Below are positions 1-6,064 of a stretch of 6,064 nucleotides of DNA, one piece after another. The notes under the pieces are model-generated. The model ran no database searches. It saw only the letters and a program-made list of their open reading frames with translations, and had not been told where the DNA came from. The translations under genes and the position numbers were made by a program. Position 1 is the first letter of the stretch, and every line of letters begins with the position of its first letter. Source of the stretch: an uncultured Clostridia bacterium (GTDB taxonomy: Bacteria; Bacillota; Clostridia; UBA1381); NCBI GenBank assembly GCA_934454745.1, contig CAKSGP010000098.1, forward strand, positions 1 to 6,064, written 5' to 3'.

Positions 1-70
1 TAGTTCCGTCATCATAACTTGCAGTAAATACATTTCTGCAAGCGTTTGGATAAATATCAAAGCCTATCAT
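1..70 (-). CDS. N-terminal fragment of a polysaccharide-deacetylase-like protein (partial, runs off left edge)
   Basis: Only the first 23 codons are in the window, starting at the ATG at 70-68 and leaving at base 1. The segment FTASYDDGT matches the first conserved block of NodB/polysaccharide-deacetylase (CE4-like) proteins, where the first Asp of the DDG motif is the catalytic base and the second binds the metal. This is a family inference from a very short stretch. There is an SD-like AGAAGGTG at 85-78, 9 nt upstream and inside the end of the 809-residue gene, and only 2 nt separate that gene's stop from this ATG, so the two are probably translationally coupled. The visible N-terminus (MIGFDIYP) is not a signal peptide, so the protein may be cytoplasmic, unlike the secreted peptidoglycan or chitin deacetylases. 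Without the downstream sequence the identity stays tentative; the presence of a gene start here is better supported than its function. Confidence 0.6.
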   Translation of the reverse strand, partial: MIGFDIYPNACRNVFTASYDDGT

Positions 71-72
71 TG

Positions 73-2502
73 CTATACACCTTCTATTCGGTCTGATATA
101 GTTAAAACACCTGTAACATTTTCAAGTTTTATTGCAACACCATACGGTGTATCAACTATTTTTTGCTCAACATCTCTTGTTTTATCATAAGGAAAACAAT
201 GGTCAAGCTGTGTAAGGGTTTTATTTTCATAACCGTTTTTAGGTAATACATACACAGTTGCGTTTTTGAGGCCTCCTACCTTAACTCGGCGTTCCACTAA
301 GTTGCTTACAGCGGGCATTTCTCTGCAAGAAATAATAGAATTTTCCTCTTGTTCGACAAAAACACGACATTCCTTTCGCCAAGAACGTGGCATATTATAA
401 TGAACAAAACCATTTTCATAAATAGTTTCATCACACAATAATATTGGTGCTCCCAACGGTGTTTTCATTTTGACTGAAACTGTCGTATCAGGTGCATAAC
501 CGGAGAAATACATTGCGTTATCATGGCGGTGAAGCATAATAACAGGCGATTTTGAAGTAATATCATATTTTTCAAAATAAAGCTTCCAACCAAATCGACT
601 TACTGCTGTACGCATCAAAATTTCTATCGGGAAATATTCAAGAGGGTTATCAGGTTTTAATAGATAACTGCCCTTAACAAAACGACTGCAATTTATACCC
701 CTAAGCCAAATCAACTGACCTTTATCAAATGTGCGAGAAACTGAAAGAATTCGTTCTTCGCTTCCATTTGAAACTTTTGCAAGCACCTCTAAATCGGCAT
801 TGCTTTCAGATGACAAAACAGCATCTATCCCACCGTCTGAAATCATCGGGTCAACTAATACACAATTTGAATATACACCGTTTTCAACCATATCACTATC
901 GGTAAACAGTGTCAAAGACAGTTCGCCATCCAAGGCGGTTTTTCTTTCAACGCCGATAAGTTCAAGCATTTCTTGACTTGCATCCTCTAAGTTGCCGTAA
1001 AGCAAAACCTTACCGCCGTTTTGAATATGGGTTATAATTGCATTTTCCCATCCACTGTTTTTATCAGGAACAGGCGAAACTAACACACTGCCTTTATACA
1101 CAGACCAATTCTTAGTTTCTGCAAAAATATCGGTCGAAACTATTGTGCTTAACGGAAATCCATTATTTATTGCGTTTCTAATAAACCAATCCTCAAAGAA
1201 TGGCTTTTCAGGTCTGACTGCGCTTGACGTATTATATTCAGAAAACGGATATACCCATACAAACGGAGACGCCTCATCAGGTGCGCTGTTTAACGCGTTT
1301 AACAAGTGTGGTGTTATCTCACTTGGAAGATATGAAGGTATTTCACCTGATGAAGTATCAATAGACATCAAATTGAGGCATGTAGGCATTTGAACTTTGC
1401 CGTTTTTGTCAATACGGGCAACCGACAACGGTAAATAAAGGTCGTGAGGCTGACCTTCATAACGGTCACGCCAAGGAACATTCATCCACCAAGGGTCGCT
1501 TATGTAATAACGAAAAAGATAGTCATCCTCCGGCAACTCACAAACCCTTGACATATATCCTGCAATCTCCAATCCAAAGTCGCCATCAAGCGCTGCCCAA
1601 GGTGAATTTGGTGGCGGAAGCAAATCAAATCCACCCTCATAAATTTGTTTGAGATTTACAGCATCACGAGCAAGGTCAATACCAACCATTAGGTTTGTAC
1701 CTCTTGTTTGTATAGGGAAATCACATTCTTTTCTAAACAATTTCCAAAAATCCAAAAGGCGTTCCACAGATGGTTGCATATTTTCAGGCAAAAATTCTTC
1801 ACCGTTAAACGTTGCACCCGTAGTACCCCATCCCTCGCTTCCGAAACCGAAACCGTTAGAAAACCAGATATAATCAAATCCCAAGTCGCTCAAAAAAGCT
1901 TGTGATTGTCTTCCAAAAAACGTTCCAAACGGTAGTCCACATGGAATACCGTTCGGAAAAGCGGCATAAGAATGATTGTCTTCATTAAGTGTACTGTAAC
2001 AGCACACAAAACTCTTATCACCCATCGTATTACCGAACAAAATTTCCCTGTGTCTGTTATATTTAAAGTCAGATTTAGCAAATTCAGGACCCGGGTCAAA
2101 TATTGTACCAACCTTAACGGTTTTTCCCGTAATTTCTGTTCCAACTTGCTTGAAAGTGCGGACTATCTCTTTTAAAATTCCGTATGTCATTTTAGGTGCA
2201 TCTTGACGGTAAAGTGTTACAGATGTAAAATCTCCTACATCAGTTTCAGGTTTTTTATTTGGATTAAGATTTGCATTTCCTAAATATTTAGCCCATTCGA
2301 ATTCATCGTCAAGATTACCTGTATATTCAAGGATTTCCGAGCCGTCAGAAGACCACAGCATTATCGAGACACAATCAGTTTCTTTCAAAAGCGGTGTCCA
2401 TAACTCAAATGCTTTACGGCACACAGATTCTATATATTCTGTTGTGGTTTCATAAAATGGCTTAAGACTGATTTCCAATGTTATATTTTTAAAATCACTC
2501 AT
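73..2502 (-). CDS. Large uncharacterised protein, glycoside-hydrolase-like TIM barrel plus amidotransferase-like domain
   Basis: 809 residues, ATG at 2502-2500, TAG at 75-73. I do not recognise a named family. No signal peptide or membrane segment is visible, so it is probably cytoplasmic. Residues about 1-440 are rich in Trp, Tyr, Phe, Gly and Pro in blocks typical of carbohydrate-active barrels: FDPGPEFAKS (135-144), FGRQSQ (196-201), LGFDYIWFSNGFGFG (207-221), TRGTNL (266-271), PPPNSPWAALDGDFGLE (296-312), DPWWMNVPWRDRYEG (336-350) and VYPFSEY (417-423). Acidic residues in these blocks (E140, D336, D346, E422) are candidates for catalysis, which is inference. Residues about 450-600 alternate hydrophobic strands with helices (GSVLVSPVPD, GGKVLLYGNLED, GQLIWLRG), like the amidotransferase-like domain of GH42-type beta-galactosidases. 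Residues about 640-809 look beta-sandwich-like. An AGG at 2514-2512, 9 nt from the ATG, is a weak SD. The gene lies 14 nt after the isomerase-like gene and 2 nt before the deacetylase-like one, which places it in a sugar-processing operon. The gene is intact. Confidence 0.9.
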   Translation of the reverse strand: MSDFKNITLEISLKPFYETTTEYIESVCRKAFELWTPLLKETDCVSIMLWSSDGSEILEYTGNLDDEFEWAKYLGNANLNPNKKPETDVGDFTSVTLYRQDAPKMTYGILKEIVRTFKQVGTEITGKTVKVGTIFDPGPEFAKSDFKYNRHREILFGNTMGDKSFVCCYSTLNEDNHSYAAFPNGIPCGLPFGTFFGRQSQAFLSDLGFDYIWFSNGFGFGSEGWGTTGATFNGEEFLPENMQPSVERLLDFWKLFRKECDFPIQTRGTNLMVGIDLARDAVNLKQIYEGGFDLLPPPNSPWAALDGDFGLEIAGYMSRVCELPEDDYLFRYYISDPWWMNVPWRDRYEGQPHDLYLPLSVARIDKNGKVQMPTCLNLMSIDTSSGEIPSYLPSEITPHLLNALNSAPDEASPFVWVYPFSEYNTSSAVRPEKPFFEDWFIRNAINNGFPLSTIVSTDIFAETKNWSVYKGSVLVSPVPDKNSGWENAIITHIQNGGKVLLYGNLEDASQEMLELIGVERKTALDGELSLTLFTDSDMVENGVYSNCVLVDPMISDGGIDAVLSSESNADLEVLAKVSNGSEERILSVSRTFDKGQLIWLRGINCSRFVKGSYLLKPDNPLEYFPIEILMRTAVSRFGWKLYFEKYDITSKSPVIMLHRHDNAMYFSGYAPDTTVSVKMKTPLGAPILLCDETIYENGFVHYNMPRSWRKECRVFVEQEENSIISCREMPAVSNLVERRVKVGGLKNATVYVLPKNGYENKTLTQLDHCFPYDKTRDVEQKIVDTPYGVAIKLENVTGVLTISDRIEGV

Positions 2503-2516
2503 ATTTCACAACCTAT
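2503..2516 (-). promoter_or_regulatory. Weak SD in the 14-nt gap between isomerase-like and 809-residue genes
   Basis: The intergenic gap carries only AGGTTG (2514-2509) as an SD, with AGG 9 nt from the ATG. It begins directly after the TAA of the upstream gene. This is much weaker than the AGGAGG of the preceding gene, so initiation here probably depends partly on ribosomes terminating at 2517. The coupling is inference. Confidence 0.5.
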
Positions 2517-3971
2517 TTATGCTTTAACTATTACAGTTTCTACTCCCAAAACTTCACCAATTTTCTTTATAGTTTCGGCATGATGGCCTACACCAATAGC
2601 AAGGTGATGTGTAGCTCCTTCTTTAATCCATGCTGTAATAAAATCGCAAGTATTAGGCTCAAATTTAGCACGGGTATTTGTATTTCCTGTTGGCGGAATA
2701 GCGCCCTTAATAGATTGACCCTCACCTATTACAAACTTAAATGAACCATTGCTTTTTTGGGTAATACCAAGCATAGTAAAAGGTCCTTCTTTAATTTTAA
2801 ACTCAACCGAAGCACCGCTACCGCGTTTGCCGTGATATTTTTTCAAACTGCGCACACTGGGTTTGCCGTCAGCAATGGCTATATGGTGTGGTCCATCGTG
2901 GCCAACAAGAATATAATCTTCGTTGAAATCAAAAGGATGCAATTCGGCAAAACTTCCGCCAATATTCAATCTATCCATAATCAACATGGCGATACAAGTT
3001 TTTATATCAAACTCACCGCACATAGGTATACCTTGCGCATTAAGAACAGAATTTCCTAATATAAACGAACTTACAACCTTTTGCTGTGCAGAGCCGTCCT
3101 TACCCTCATAGTAATATGCTAGTCCGGTCAGGTTGTTAGCTTCAACAAATTTATCAAGAGCTACTGCTGCCCTTGCGGCAGACTCAAGATCTTCGTCCGT
3201 AACCTTAATTGTCAGCGGGTCTTGACGCGGTTCGGGCATATCGAAAATCTCTTTAAACATATCCCTTTTAATTTTGATGTCCGAATCCTCAGCCGTATTA
3301 TAAAATTCAACAATGTCATCTATCTCTAATAACGGAACATGAATTCCAAACGCAGATGTTATTGCAGTAGGGTCGGTATGCATATCATACATAGCTTCCA
3401 TAACATGACCTACAAGGCCCACTCTTGCCCCCTTAAGGCTATGTAAAACCTTTGCTATTTCGCACCATTCTTTAATCTTTCCGTATGCCTTATCATCATC
3501 GTTAAGACGGCCAATGATGACATCTGCGTATTTCTTTCCGAGACGTTCAGCCGCACATGAAAATTCAGGCATAGCACAAACGCTATCATTCTGTAACTGC
3601 ATAAATGTACAAGCATTATCATAATCCATAGCAGCAAGCGGTTGTAAACCTACCATAACAATAGGGACATCCATACCTTGGATTATTGGTGCGAAAACCG
3701 ATGATGTAGCGTATGTAACCATATTACAGAAAATCAGATCGAGATTATCACCCTTCATTTTCTGTAAAACCTCAAAACCTTTGGCATTTGTGTCAATCAT
3801 TCCGTAATCAACGATTTCAACCTCATTGCCCTCTACTATATCACATAGTTCTTTATGAAATCCTAACAAACTTTCTAATAATCCCTCAAACTGATTCCAA
3901 TACGGCTTATGCGCAACTGCAGCAAGACCGATTCTTGCTGTTCTTTTTTTTGCTCTTGATAAAGAATCCAT
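2517..3971 (-). CDS. L-arabinose/L-fucose isomerase-like protein
   Basis: 484 residues, ATG at 3971-3969, TAA at 2519-2517. The overall layout is that of the metal-dependent L-arabinose/L-fucose isomerase superfamily, which interconverts aldoses and ketoses in the cytoplasm: an N-terminal Rossmann-like domain (TARIGLAAVAHKPYWNQF, 11-28; DLIFCNMVTYATSS, 78-91), a second such domain (GARVGLVGHVMEAMYDMHTD, 181-200), and a C-terminal metal and substrate domain. Aligning by eye with E. coli AraA, its four metal ligands E306, E333, H350 and H450 correspond to E320 in CGEFDIK, E343 in SFAELHPF, H358 in LVGHDGPHH, and H463 (or H464) in GVGHHAE. The active site therefore looks intact. AraA's GEGDWK is GEFDIK here, and overall similarity seems low, so the substrate need not be arabinose or fucose. 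The start is fixed by a perfect AGGAGG 9 nt upstream. The gene sits 30 nt after the GH4 gene and 14 nt before the 809-residue gene, so it is co-transcribed with a glycosidase and may act on a released sugar. Confidence 0.85.
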   Translation of the reverse strand: MDSLSRAKKRTARIGLAAVAHKPYWNQFEGLLESLLGFHKELCDIVEGNEVEIVDYGMIDTNAKGFEVLQKMKGDNLDLIFCNMVTYATSSVFAPIIQGMDVPIVMVGLQPLAAMDYDNACTFMQLQNDSVCAMPEFSCAAERLGKKYADVIIGRLNDDDKAYGKIKEWCEIAKVLHSLKGARVGLVGHVMEAMYDMHTDPTAITSAFGIHVPLLEIDDIVEFYNTAEDSDIKIKRDMFKEIFDMPEPRQDPLTIKVTDEDLESAARAAVALDKFVEANNLTGLAYYYEGKDGSAQQKVVSSFILGNSVLNAQGIPMCGEFDIKTCIAMLIMDRLNIGGSFAELHPFDFNEDYILVGHDGPHHIAIADGKPSVRSLKKYHGKRGSGASVEFKIKEGPFTMLGITQKSNGSFKFVIGEGQSIKGAIPPTGNTNTRAKFEPNTCDFITAWIKEGATHHLAIGVGHHAETIKKIGEVLGVETVIVKA

Positions 3972-3980
3972 TATATATAT

Positions 3981-3986
3981 CCTCCT
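3981..3986 (-). promoter_or_regulatory. Consensus Shine-Dalgarno AGGAGG for the isomerase-like gene
   Basis: The minus strand reads AGGAGG, then 9 nt (ATATATATA), then the ATG at 3971. This is a full match to the anti-SD core and the strongest site in the window. It decides the start of the isomerase-like gene and predicts that it is well translated relative to its neighbours. Confidence 0.85.
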
Positions 3987-4001
3987 AAGTTGTTTAAAAA
4001 A

Positions 4002-5315
4002 TTATTTGTAATCTCCCAAAAAGTCCTTGTTTTTCTCGAAAAGAATATCGCACATTTCTCTTATTTCCGCCATACTGCAAACTGCAGATGAAAGAGGGTC
4101 AAGCATAACTGCGCGGATTATTTTTTCACGATTTTTTTCCATTGCACCTTCAACAACAAGGTTTTCAATTCCTGCCGTTGTGCCTATAAATGTAGCTAAA
4201 TGCTTTGGCAATTCGCCCACAAAGGTCTTTTTAAAACCAAACTTGTCTGCCACGACAGGAATTTCAACGCAAGTCTCACTCGGCAAATTCGTAATACATC
4301 CTTCGTTTATGACATTGCCGTTGAAAATAAAAGGCTTACCATCACCGAAACGAGCATTAAATATATCAGATGCATATTCTGTACTCTTCTGAGGTTGAAC
4401 TTTTTCCTCATTTATCCACTTATCAATTTCTTCGCGCCAATGGTCTTTTCTTTCTAAACGCAAATTCAATGAATAAGCATGTAACCCGGGATTCCAACCA
4501 GTACCGTGAGTACAATATTTTTCTATTAAATCCGGACGTTTTCTAAACCAAGCATTGTATTCCGAAGCGTGACCGCTTGATTCAGTTACGTAATATCCCA
4601 AATTCTTAAACATTTCATTACGCACAATTTCCTCGTTATAAATTTTCGGGTCTTCCATACTCTTTCTCAACAAAGGATAAAGGTCAGTATTTCCGTGTTT
4701 TAAGTGCAGATAAAAAGCCATATGATTTATTCCGGCGCATAGATAATTAATTTCATCAACAGGTACATTTACCCAACCGGCAATTTGTTTTATAGTTTTT
4801 TGTACACTATGACAAAGACCTGTAACTTCAACATTACTGTACTCCTGCATAGCTTTGCAAAGCATTGCCATAGGATTTGTATAGTTTAAGAAAACCGCAT
4901 TAGGACAATAAGTTTTTATATCCTTGCAAATATCCAACATCAACGGTATATTACGACAAGCACGGAAAATACCTGCAACGCTTCTTGTATCTCCCACATT
5001 CATAGAAACGCCATATTCCATAGGAACTTCTATGTCATAACGCCAAACATCAATATCGCCGTTGAAAACTGTGCAAAGTACACCATCTGCATCCTTTAAT
5101 GCCTCTATCCTGTCCGTCGTAGACAATACAGTAGCAGGTTTACCCATCGCTGAAATAATTTTATTTGCCGCAGCTGTAATTCTCTCCAGTCTGTCAGGGT
5201 CAATGTCCATTAACGCAAACTGTGCATCTTCAAAGGCCGGAAAAGTTAATATATCACGTATCAGGTTTCTAGTGAACGCAAAACTTCCCGCACCAATAAA
5301 AGCAAACTTTTTCAT
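4002..5315 (-). CDS. Glycoside hydrolase family 4, MelA-like alpha-galactosidase
   Basis: 437 residues from the ATG at 5315-5313; TAA at 4004-4002. GH4 enzymes cleave glycosides in the cytoplasm by an NAD+-dependent redox-elimination mechanism with a divalent metal, usually Mn2+. Visible features in order: a Rossmann dinucleotide motif FIGAGSF (6-12), the adenosine-ribose acidic residue in ALMDID (34-39), VGDTRSVAGIFRACRNIP (107-124), LNYTNPMA (143-150), the metal-binding GLCHSV (166-171, C168), CAGINHMAFYL (193-203, H198), and SSGHASEY (246-253), whose Y253 aligns with the expected catalytic Tyr. The length is close to that of E. coli MelA, and the blocks LNYxNPMA, GLCHSVQ, CAGINHMAFYL and MFKxLGYxVTESS are nearly identical to it. 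In published GH4 classification CHSV marks alpha-galactosidases. The substrate remains a prediction, because other GH4 members take glucuronides or galacturonides. A TTG at 5318 is also in frame; the ATG is preferred because it lies 9 nt from AAAGGA (5330-5325) and begins MKKFAFIGAG directly. It is the first gene of the operon. Confidence 0.9.
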   Translation of the reverse strand: MKKFAFIGAGSFAFTRNLIRDILTFPAFEDAQFALMDIDPDRLERITAAANKIISAMGKPATVLSTTDRIEALKDADGVLCTVFNGDIDVWRYDIEVPMEYGVSMNVGDTRSVAGIFRACRNIPLMLDICKDIKTYCPNAVFLNYTNPMAMLCKAMQEYSNVEVTGLCHSVQKTIKQIAGWVNVPVDEINYLCAGINHMAFYLHLKHGNTDLYPLLRKSMEDPKIYNEEIVRNEMFKNLGYYVTESSGHASEYNAWFRKRPDLIEKYCTHGTGWNPGLHAYSLNLRLERKDHWREEIDKWINEEKVQPQKSTEYASDIFNARFGDGKPFIFNGNVINEGCITNLPSETCVEIPVVADKFGFKKTFVGELPKHLATFIGTTAGIENLVVEGAMEKNREKIIRAVMLDPLSSAVCSMAEIREMCDILFEKNKDFLGDYK

Positions 5316-5324
5316 CAAACTGAA

Positions 5325-5330
5325 TCCTTT
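5325..5330 (-). promoter_or_regulatory. Shine-Dalgarno AAAGGA deciding the GH4 start
   Basis: The minus strand reads AGAAAGGATTCAGTTTGATG. The AAAGGA core is 9 nt from the ATG at 5315, the same spacing as the other SD sites in this operon. The in-frame TTG at 5318 would sit only 6 nt away and is a rarer start codon, so the ATG is favoured. Confidence 0.7.
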
Positions 5331-5342
5331 CTGATTTTATTA

Positions 5343-5361
5343 CAATTCTATTTTAGAATTG
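5343..5361. promoter_or_regulatory. Perfect 8-3-8 palindrome, candidate operator or leader hairpin
   Basis: The plus strand reads CAATTCTA-TTT-TAGAATTG, an exact inverted repeat with 8-bp arms and a 3-bp centre. It lies between the predicted -10 boxes and the GH4 SD, about 28 nt upstream of the ATG, where a repressor operator would block transcription. In RNA it could fold as an 8-bp, 3-nt-loop hairpin, but no U-run follows on the minus strand, so it is not a terminator for this operon. I do not match it to a known regulator's consensus. Confidence 0.5.
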
Positions 5362-5381
5362 CATTTTAACATTTATTTTCT

Positions 5382-5416
5382 ATTATAATTATAACATAAC
5401 GATTAAAATAAAAAAT
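5382..5416 (-). promoter_or_regulatory. Predicted sigma-A-type promoter of the GH4 operon (tandem TATAAT, weak -35)
   Basis: The minus strand reads TTATAATTATAATAG, giving two exact -10 hexamers at 5393-5388 and 5387-5382. At 16-18 nt spacing the -35 position holds only T-rich sequence (TTTTTT or ATTTTT) instead of TTGACA. An RNA start near 5375 would leave a leader of about 60 nt containing the palindrome at 5343-5361. A good -10 with a poor -35 fits an activator-dependent or AT-element-assisted promoter. Because the region is very AT-rich, chance TATAAT matches are possible. Confidence 0.45.
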
Positions 5417-5434
5417 GCACATATCAATCATTTA

Positions 5435-5478
5435 ATAGCATAAAAAATACTTTTTTACGACAACGTTTTATATGCTAT
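5435..5478. repeat. Nested inverted repeats upstream of the promoter
   Basis: The outer arms ATAGCATA (5435-5442) and TATGCTAT (5471-5478) are exact reverse complements, with arm centres 36 bp apart. Inside and abutting the left arm is a second symmetric element, TAAAAAATACTTTTTTA (5441-5457), with 7-bp arms. Both lie just upstream of the predicted -35 region and could be activator half-sites or bent DNA. In such AT-rich sequence the inner one may be chance. The outer one contains GC positions and is more credible. Confidence 0.35.
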
Positions 5479-5500
5479 ATCTTATGGCGTAATTAATTTT

Positions 5501-5551
5501 TTATAAAACAAAAAGCACATAAGGCGACGTTGAGTCTTCCTATGCGCTTTT
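5501..5551 (-). terminator. Rho-independent terminator of the beta-helix gene
   Basis: On the minus strand AAAAGCGCATAGG (5551-5539) pairs with CCTTATGTGCTTTT (5524-5511), using two G-U pairs and no mismatch over 13 bp. The inner GAC-TCAAC-GTC adds a short apical stem. The transcript then reads UUUUUGUUUU. The structure starts 5 nt after the TAG at 5557, so it closes the upstream gene and separates it from the GH4 operon, which must then use its own promoter. Confidence 0.88.
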
Positions 5552-5556
5552 GTCTT

Positions 5557-6064
5557 CTACTGTTTGTTTCCAATATACATTGGTATAACATAATTATCCA
5601 TACTTCTTACAGGACAATCCTCTTTTTTTAGTTCCTTAATTACCCCTTTTTGTATTTCTCTTACAGCTATAGGCCAAATTTGATCACACGCCATACCCGC
5701 CGTCGCAGCATAAACTGAAACCGAAGAATTATCATTTATCACCGCAGGTATCGACTTCCCATGTCCTATAACAAACGCCGCACCAATAATCTCGGTCATA
5801 CCACCGTTTTTGGTTTCACAAGCCGTACCTTCTTCTTCAGTTTTCATACCCATAATCCAAAGTGAGCCACCATCATTTATAATTTCATGTAATGAACGCT
5901 CAGGATTTATCTGACGGCAATAAACCTCTTGACCTTTAAAATACAAGCACGCACGATTACGGTCATACAGAAATTTTTCTTCACCCGGCAGCTTCTCAGT
6001 TCTTGTCCCTGCGCCCGGTATTCCGCCTATAGTACAACCGGTATTTTCCAAATAAACTTCTCCG
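5557..6064 (-). CDS. C-terminal part of a right-handed beta-helix (pectate-lyase-like) protein, partial
   Basis: 168 codons are visible, ending in TAG at 5559-5557. The frame is open to the right edge, where it reads GEVY before a TTG (6051), so that TTG is internal and the true start lies outside the window. The fragment shows short beta-strand repeats with Asn/Gly turns, such as LENTGCTIGGIPGAG, IINDGGSLWIMGMKTE and ETKNGGMTEIIGAAFVIG. These resemble the rungs of right-handed beta-helix proteins of the pectate-lyase superfamily, which bind or cleave polysaccharides. This is resemblance by eye; no catalytic residues can be assigned in this part. The last 45 or so residues contain a more helical stretch (AVREIQKGVIKELKKE), probably a C-terminal cap. 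A signal peptide cannot be assessed. It is followed by a strong terminator, so it belongs to a separate transcription unit, though a shared glycan theme with the GH4 operon is plausible. Confidence 0.8.
   Translation of the reverse strand, partial: GEVYLENTGCTIGGIPGAGTRTEKLPGEEKFLYDRNRACLYFKGQEVYCRQINPERSLHEIINDGGSLWIMGMKTEEEGTACETKNGGMTEIIGAAFVIGHGKSIPAVINDNSSVSVYAATAGMACDQIWPIAVREIQKGVIKELKKEDCPVRSMDNYVIPMYIGNKQ

Noticed and set aside
731..976. Plus-strand and alternate-frame open frames inside the minus-strand genes (for example 731-976, 1145-1393, 2757-3059, 4027-4392)
   Set aside because: They lie wholly or almost wholly inside well-supported genes, have no recognisable motifs or SDs, and their sequences look like antisense translations.
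5316..5318. TTG start for the GH4 gene giving an extra N-terminal Met
   Set aside because: The adjacent ATG at 5315 has better SD spacing (9 nt against 6) and gives the usual GH4 N-terminus MKKFAFIGAG.
5457..5471. CcpA catabolite-response-like site around AAAACGTTGTC on the minus strand
   Set aside because: It matches only about 7 of the 10 fixed positions of the usual consensus, missing the TG near its 5' end, and lies well upstream of the predicted promoter.
5319..5510. Riboswitch or small RNA in the control region
   Set aside because: Apart from the short palindromes there is no GC-rich multi-stem structure or known aptamer core, and the predicted leader is only about 60 nt.
6049..6051. 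TTG as the start of the right-edge gene
   Set aside because: The frame stays open to the window edge and the residues before and after it look like continuous beta-helix sequence; no SD is visible, so the gene is simply truncated by the window.
1..6064. CRISPR array, insertion sequence, tRNA or phage attachment site
   Set aside because: No spaced direct repeats, transposase, terminal repeats or cloverleaf sequence was seen on either strand.

Overview
The window is AT-rich DNA. Every gene in it reads on the minus strand, so the transcriptional order runs from high to low coordinates. GG-rich Shine-Dalgarno sites about 9 nt from the start codons, a U-tailed intrinsic terminator, and a family 4 glycosidase of the MelA type point to a low-GC Bacillota, most likely a gut or anaerobic Clostridia-type organism. 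This is inferred from style and gene content. No rRNA, tRNA or phylogenetic marker is present to confirm it.

Layout in transcription order: (1) 6064-5557 is the C-terminal end of a gene that enters from the right edge. It looks like a right-handed beta-helix (pectate-lyase-like) carbohydrate protein and ends at a strong intrinsic terminator (5551-5501). (2) 5510-5316 is a gene-free, very AT-rich control region. It has tandem TATAAT boxes and three inverted repeats, including a perfect 8-3-8 palindrome in the predicted leader. (3) 5315-4002 is a GH4 NAD/metal-dependent glycosidase, closest to the alpha-galactosidase MelA. (4) 3971-2517 is a divergent L-arabinose/L-fucose isomerase-like protein with a recognisable metal site. 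(5) 2502-73 is a large 809-residue protein of no family I can name. Its look is that of a cytoplasmic glycoside-hydrolase-like TIM barrel, followed by an amidotransferase-like domain and a beta-rich C-terminus. (6) 70-1 is the first 23 codons of a gene that leaves the left edge; its FTASYDDGT segment suggests a polysaccharide-deacetylase (NodB-type) fold.

Genes 3-6 are separated by 30, 14 and 2 nt, each with its own SD, with no terminator between them. They therefore look like one operon driven from about 5390. The inferred theme is intracellular processing of an imported oligosaccharide: GH4 cleavage, aldose-ketose isomerisation, a putative new hydrolase, and possibly a deacetylase. None of the four genes has a visible signal peptide. 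No transporter, kinase or regulator lies within the window, so the substrate cannot be fixed from here. The best candidate for something undescribed is the 809-residue protein together with its operon partners and the palindromic control region.
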